Shown here in pieces: positions 20,679 to 21,306 of a stretch of DNA of 21,306 nt (position 1 is its first letter; each line of letters starts with the position of its first letter). The notes beneath the pieces were generated by a model. The model was given only the letters and a program-made list of their open reading frames with translations. It was not told the origin of the DNA and did not search any database. This DNA comes from Nanobdellati archaeon. Its GTDB lineage: Archaea > Aenigmatarchaeota > Aenigmatarchaeia > PWEA01. The stretch spans positions 1 through 21,306 of the forward strand of contig JAKOPB010000001.1 of assembly GCA_022257805.1 (NCBI GenBank), read 5' to 3'. The position numbers were made by a program, and so were the translations under genes.

Positions 20679-21306
20679 ATGACACTGAAGCTATACAATA
20701 CACTGACAAGGAAGAAGGAGGAGTTCGAGCCTCTGGAAGAGGGAAAGGTCAATATCTACTCCTGTGGCCAGACCATCTACCTGGACATGCATATAGGTAA
20801 TGCGAAGACCTACGCGGCCTGGGACATTCTGAACCGCTACCTGACATGGAAGGGCTACGACGTATTCCACGTACAGAACATAACGGACGTAGGTCACCTG
20901 ACGGACGACTCGGATCAGGGAGAAGACAAGGTGGAGAAGGAGGCAAAGGACAGAGGGATAGAGCCTATGGAACTGGTAACGGAGCAGGTGCAGAGATGGT
21001 ACGAGGAAATGAAAAAACTGAACATGAAAAGACACAACGTGAATCCAAGGGCAACTGGACATATGGTGGAAATGATAGAGGCCGTCGAGAAGATTATAGA
21101 CAGCGGCTATGGATACGAGAGGAACGGGACGGTTTACTTCGACGTCATGAAGTTCTACGAAGACCACGGCTACCCGGAGATAGGTAGCATGGATATAGAG
21201 AAGCTGAAATCCGGTGCAGGGGGCCGAGTAACAGAGGAAGAACGTGAGGAGAAGAGGTCGCCGCTCGATTTTGCTCTCTGGATAAACGCGGATTCCGAGC
21301 ACATAA
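20679..21306 (+). CDS. cysS: Cysteinyl-tRNA synthetase, 3' end outside window
   Basis: Class I synthetase that charges tRNA-Cys; 209 residues visible. The start LKLYNTLTRKKEEFEPLEEGKV is standard for CysRS. SCGQT holds the first zinc ligand Cys29, HIGNAKTY (38-45) is the class I HIGH motif, and FHVQNITDVGHL follows. NPRATGHMVEMIEAVEKIID and NGTVYFDV match the family's connective region, and KSGAGGRVTEEEREEKRSPLDFALW is the usual GaRv...K..pxDFALWK block, here with Ile after Trp. The normally strict CGPT is CGQT. It begins 12 bases after the tRNA-Cys gene with no TATA box of its own, so tRNA and enzyme are probably made from one transcript. Confidence 0.93.
   Translation, partial: MTLKLYNTLTRKKEEFEPLEEGKVNIYSCGQTIYLDMHIGNAKTYAAWDILNRYLTWKGYDVFHVQNITDVGHLTDDSDQGEDKVEKEAKDRGIEPMELVTEQVQRWYEEMKKLNMKRHNVNPRATGHMVEMIEAVEKIIDSGYGYERNGTVYFDVMKFYEDHGYPEIGSMDIEKLKSGAGGRVTEEEREEKRSPLDFALWINADSEHI

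Noticed and set aside
20446..20682. 78-codon ORF across the tRNA-Cys gene
   Set aside because: It covers the tRNA and its intron; openness is chance and there is no family resemblance.
20691..21302. 203-codon ORF on the minus strand
   Set aside because: Antisense shadow of cysS, whose translation matches CysRS throughout.
1..21306. CRISPR arrays, insertion sequences, integrase or phage genes
   Set aside because: No regularly spaced repeats, transposase or integrase motifs, or long terminal inverted repeats were seen on either strand.

Overview
The window is archaeal. The evidence is ether-lipid genes for the sn-glycerol-1-phosphate backbone (glycerol-1-phosphate dehydrogenase and geranylgeranylglyceryl phosphate synthase), mevalonate kinase, XPD and Hef/XPF repair proteins, a Bud32 kinase, an archaeal-type SRP RNA, an intron-containing tRNA-Cys with encoded CCA, and TATA boxes (TTTAWA type) about 25 bases upstream of many starts, several of which look leaderless. 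Proteins are fairly rich in Asp/Glu and genes are packed tightly with overlaps. I would place it in a euryarchaeal or DPANN-like lineage but cannot name a taxon. I see no CRISPR array, transposase, integrase or prophage; the one mobile-type item is a small toxin-antitoxin pair.

Layout. 1-869 (-): mevalonate kinase, cut by the left edge. 984-1349 (+): small orphan protein resembling the C-terminal domain of FtsZ. 1343-3598 (-): an acidic CxxC/CxC protein, then XPD helicase. 3683-4933 (+): cation/proton antiporter. 4920-6504 (-): Bud32 kinase and an overlapping Vms1-like peptidyl-tRNA hydrolase. 6619-7244 (+): DUF433/DUF5615 toxin-antitoxin pair. 7248-7892 (-) UMP kinase and 7961-8215 (+) an EF-Tu domain-2-like protein diverge from one TATA element. 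8257-8466 (-): small membrane protein. About 8563-8845 (+): SRP RNA, followed at once by a membrane-anchored Lon-type protease and a TraB-family protein (to 10256). 10293-11083 (+): one-domain KH protein with an apparent non-AUG start, overlapped by an M50 membrane metalloprotease. 11129-15934 (+): HerA-like ATPase, Hef-type helicase, a separate XPF/ERCC4 nuclease, and a DUF460 RNase H-fold/coiled-coil protein. 15927-16442 (+): archaeosortase-family membrane protein. 16498-18265 (+): two related coiled-coil proteins. 18266-19993 (-): GGGP synthase and G1P dehydrogenase. 20086-20256 (+): 56-residue orphan ORF, divergent from the lipid operon across a perfect 14-bp palindrome. 20542-20666: tRNA-Cys(GCA) with a 48-nt intron. 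20679-21306 (+): cysteinyl-tRNA synthetase, cut by the right edge.

How the genes fit together. Mevalonate kinase, GGGP synthase and G1P dehydrogenase belong to the same pathway, from isoprenoid precursors to the first ether-lipid intermediate. HerA-like ATPase, Hef helicase, XPF nuclease and DUF460 form a DNA-processing block in which the usually fused Hef is two genes, the second with its own promoter. SRP RNA, Lon-like protease, TraB protein, M50 protease and archaeosortase all point to membrane protein targeting and processing. Bud32/Vms1-like and tRNA-Cys/CysRS are two translation-related units.

The strongest candidate for something undescribed is the coiled-coil pair at 16498-18265. The proteins share a near-identical promoter and leader, a KWK-containing N-terminal segment and a C-terminal KP-hydrophobic-E tail, but have diverged in length and middle sequence. 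They sit just downstream of an archaeosortase with no visible substrate.
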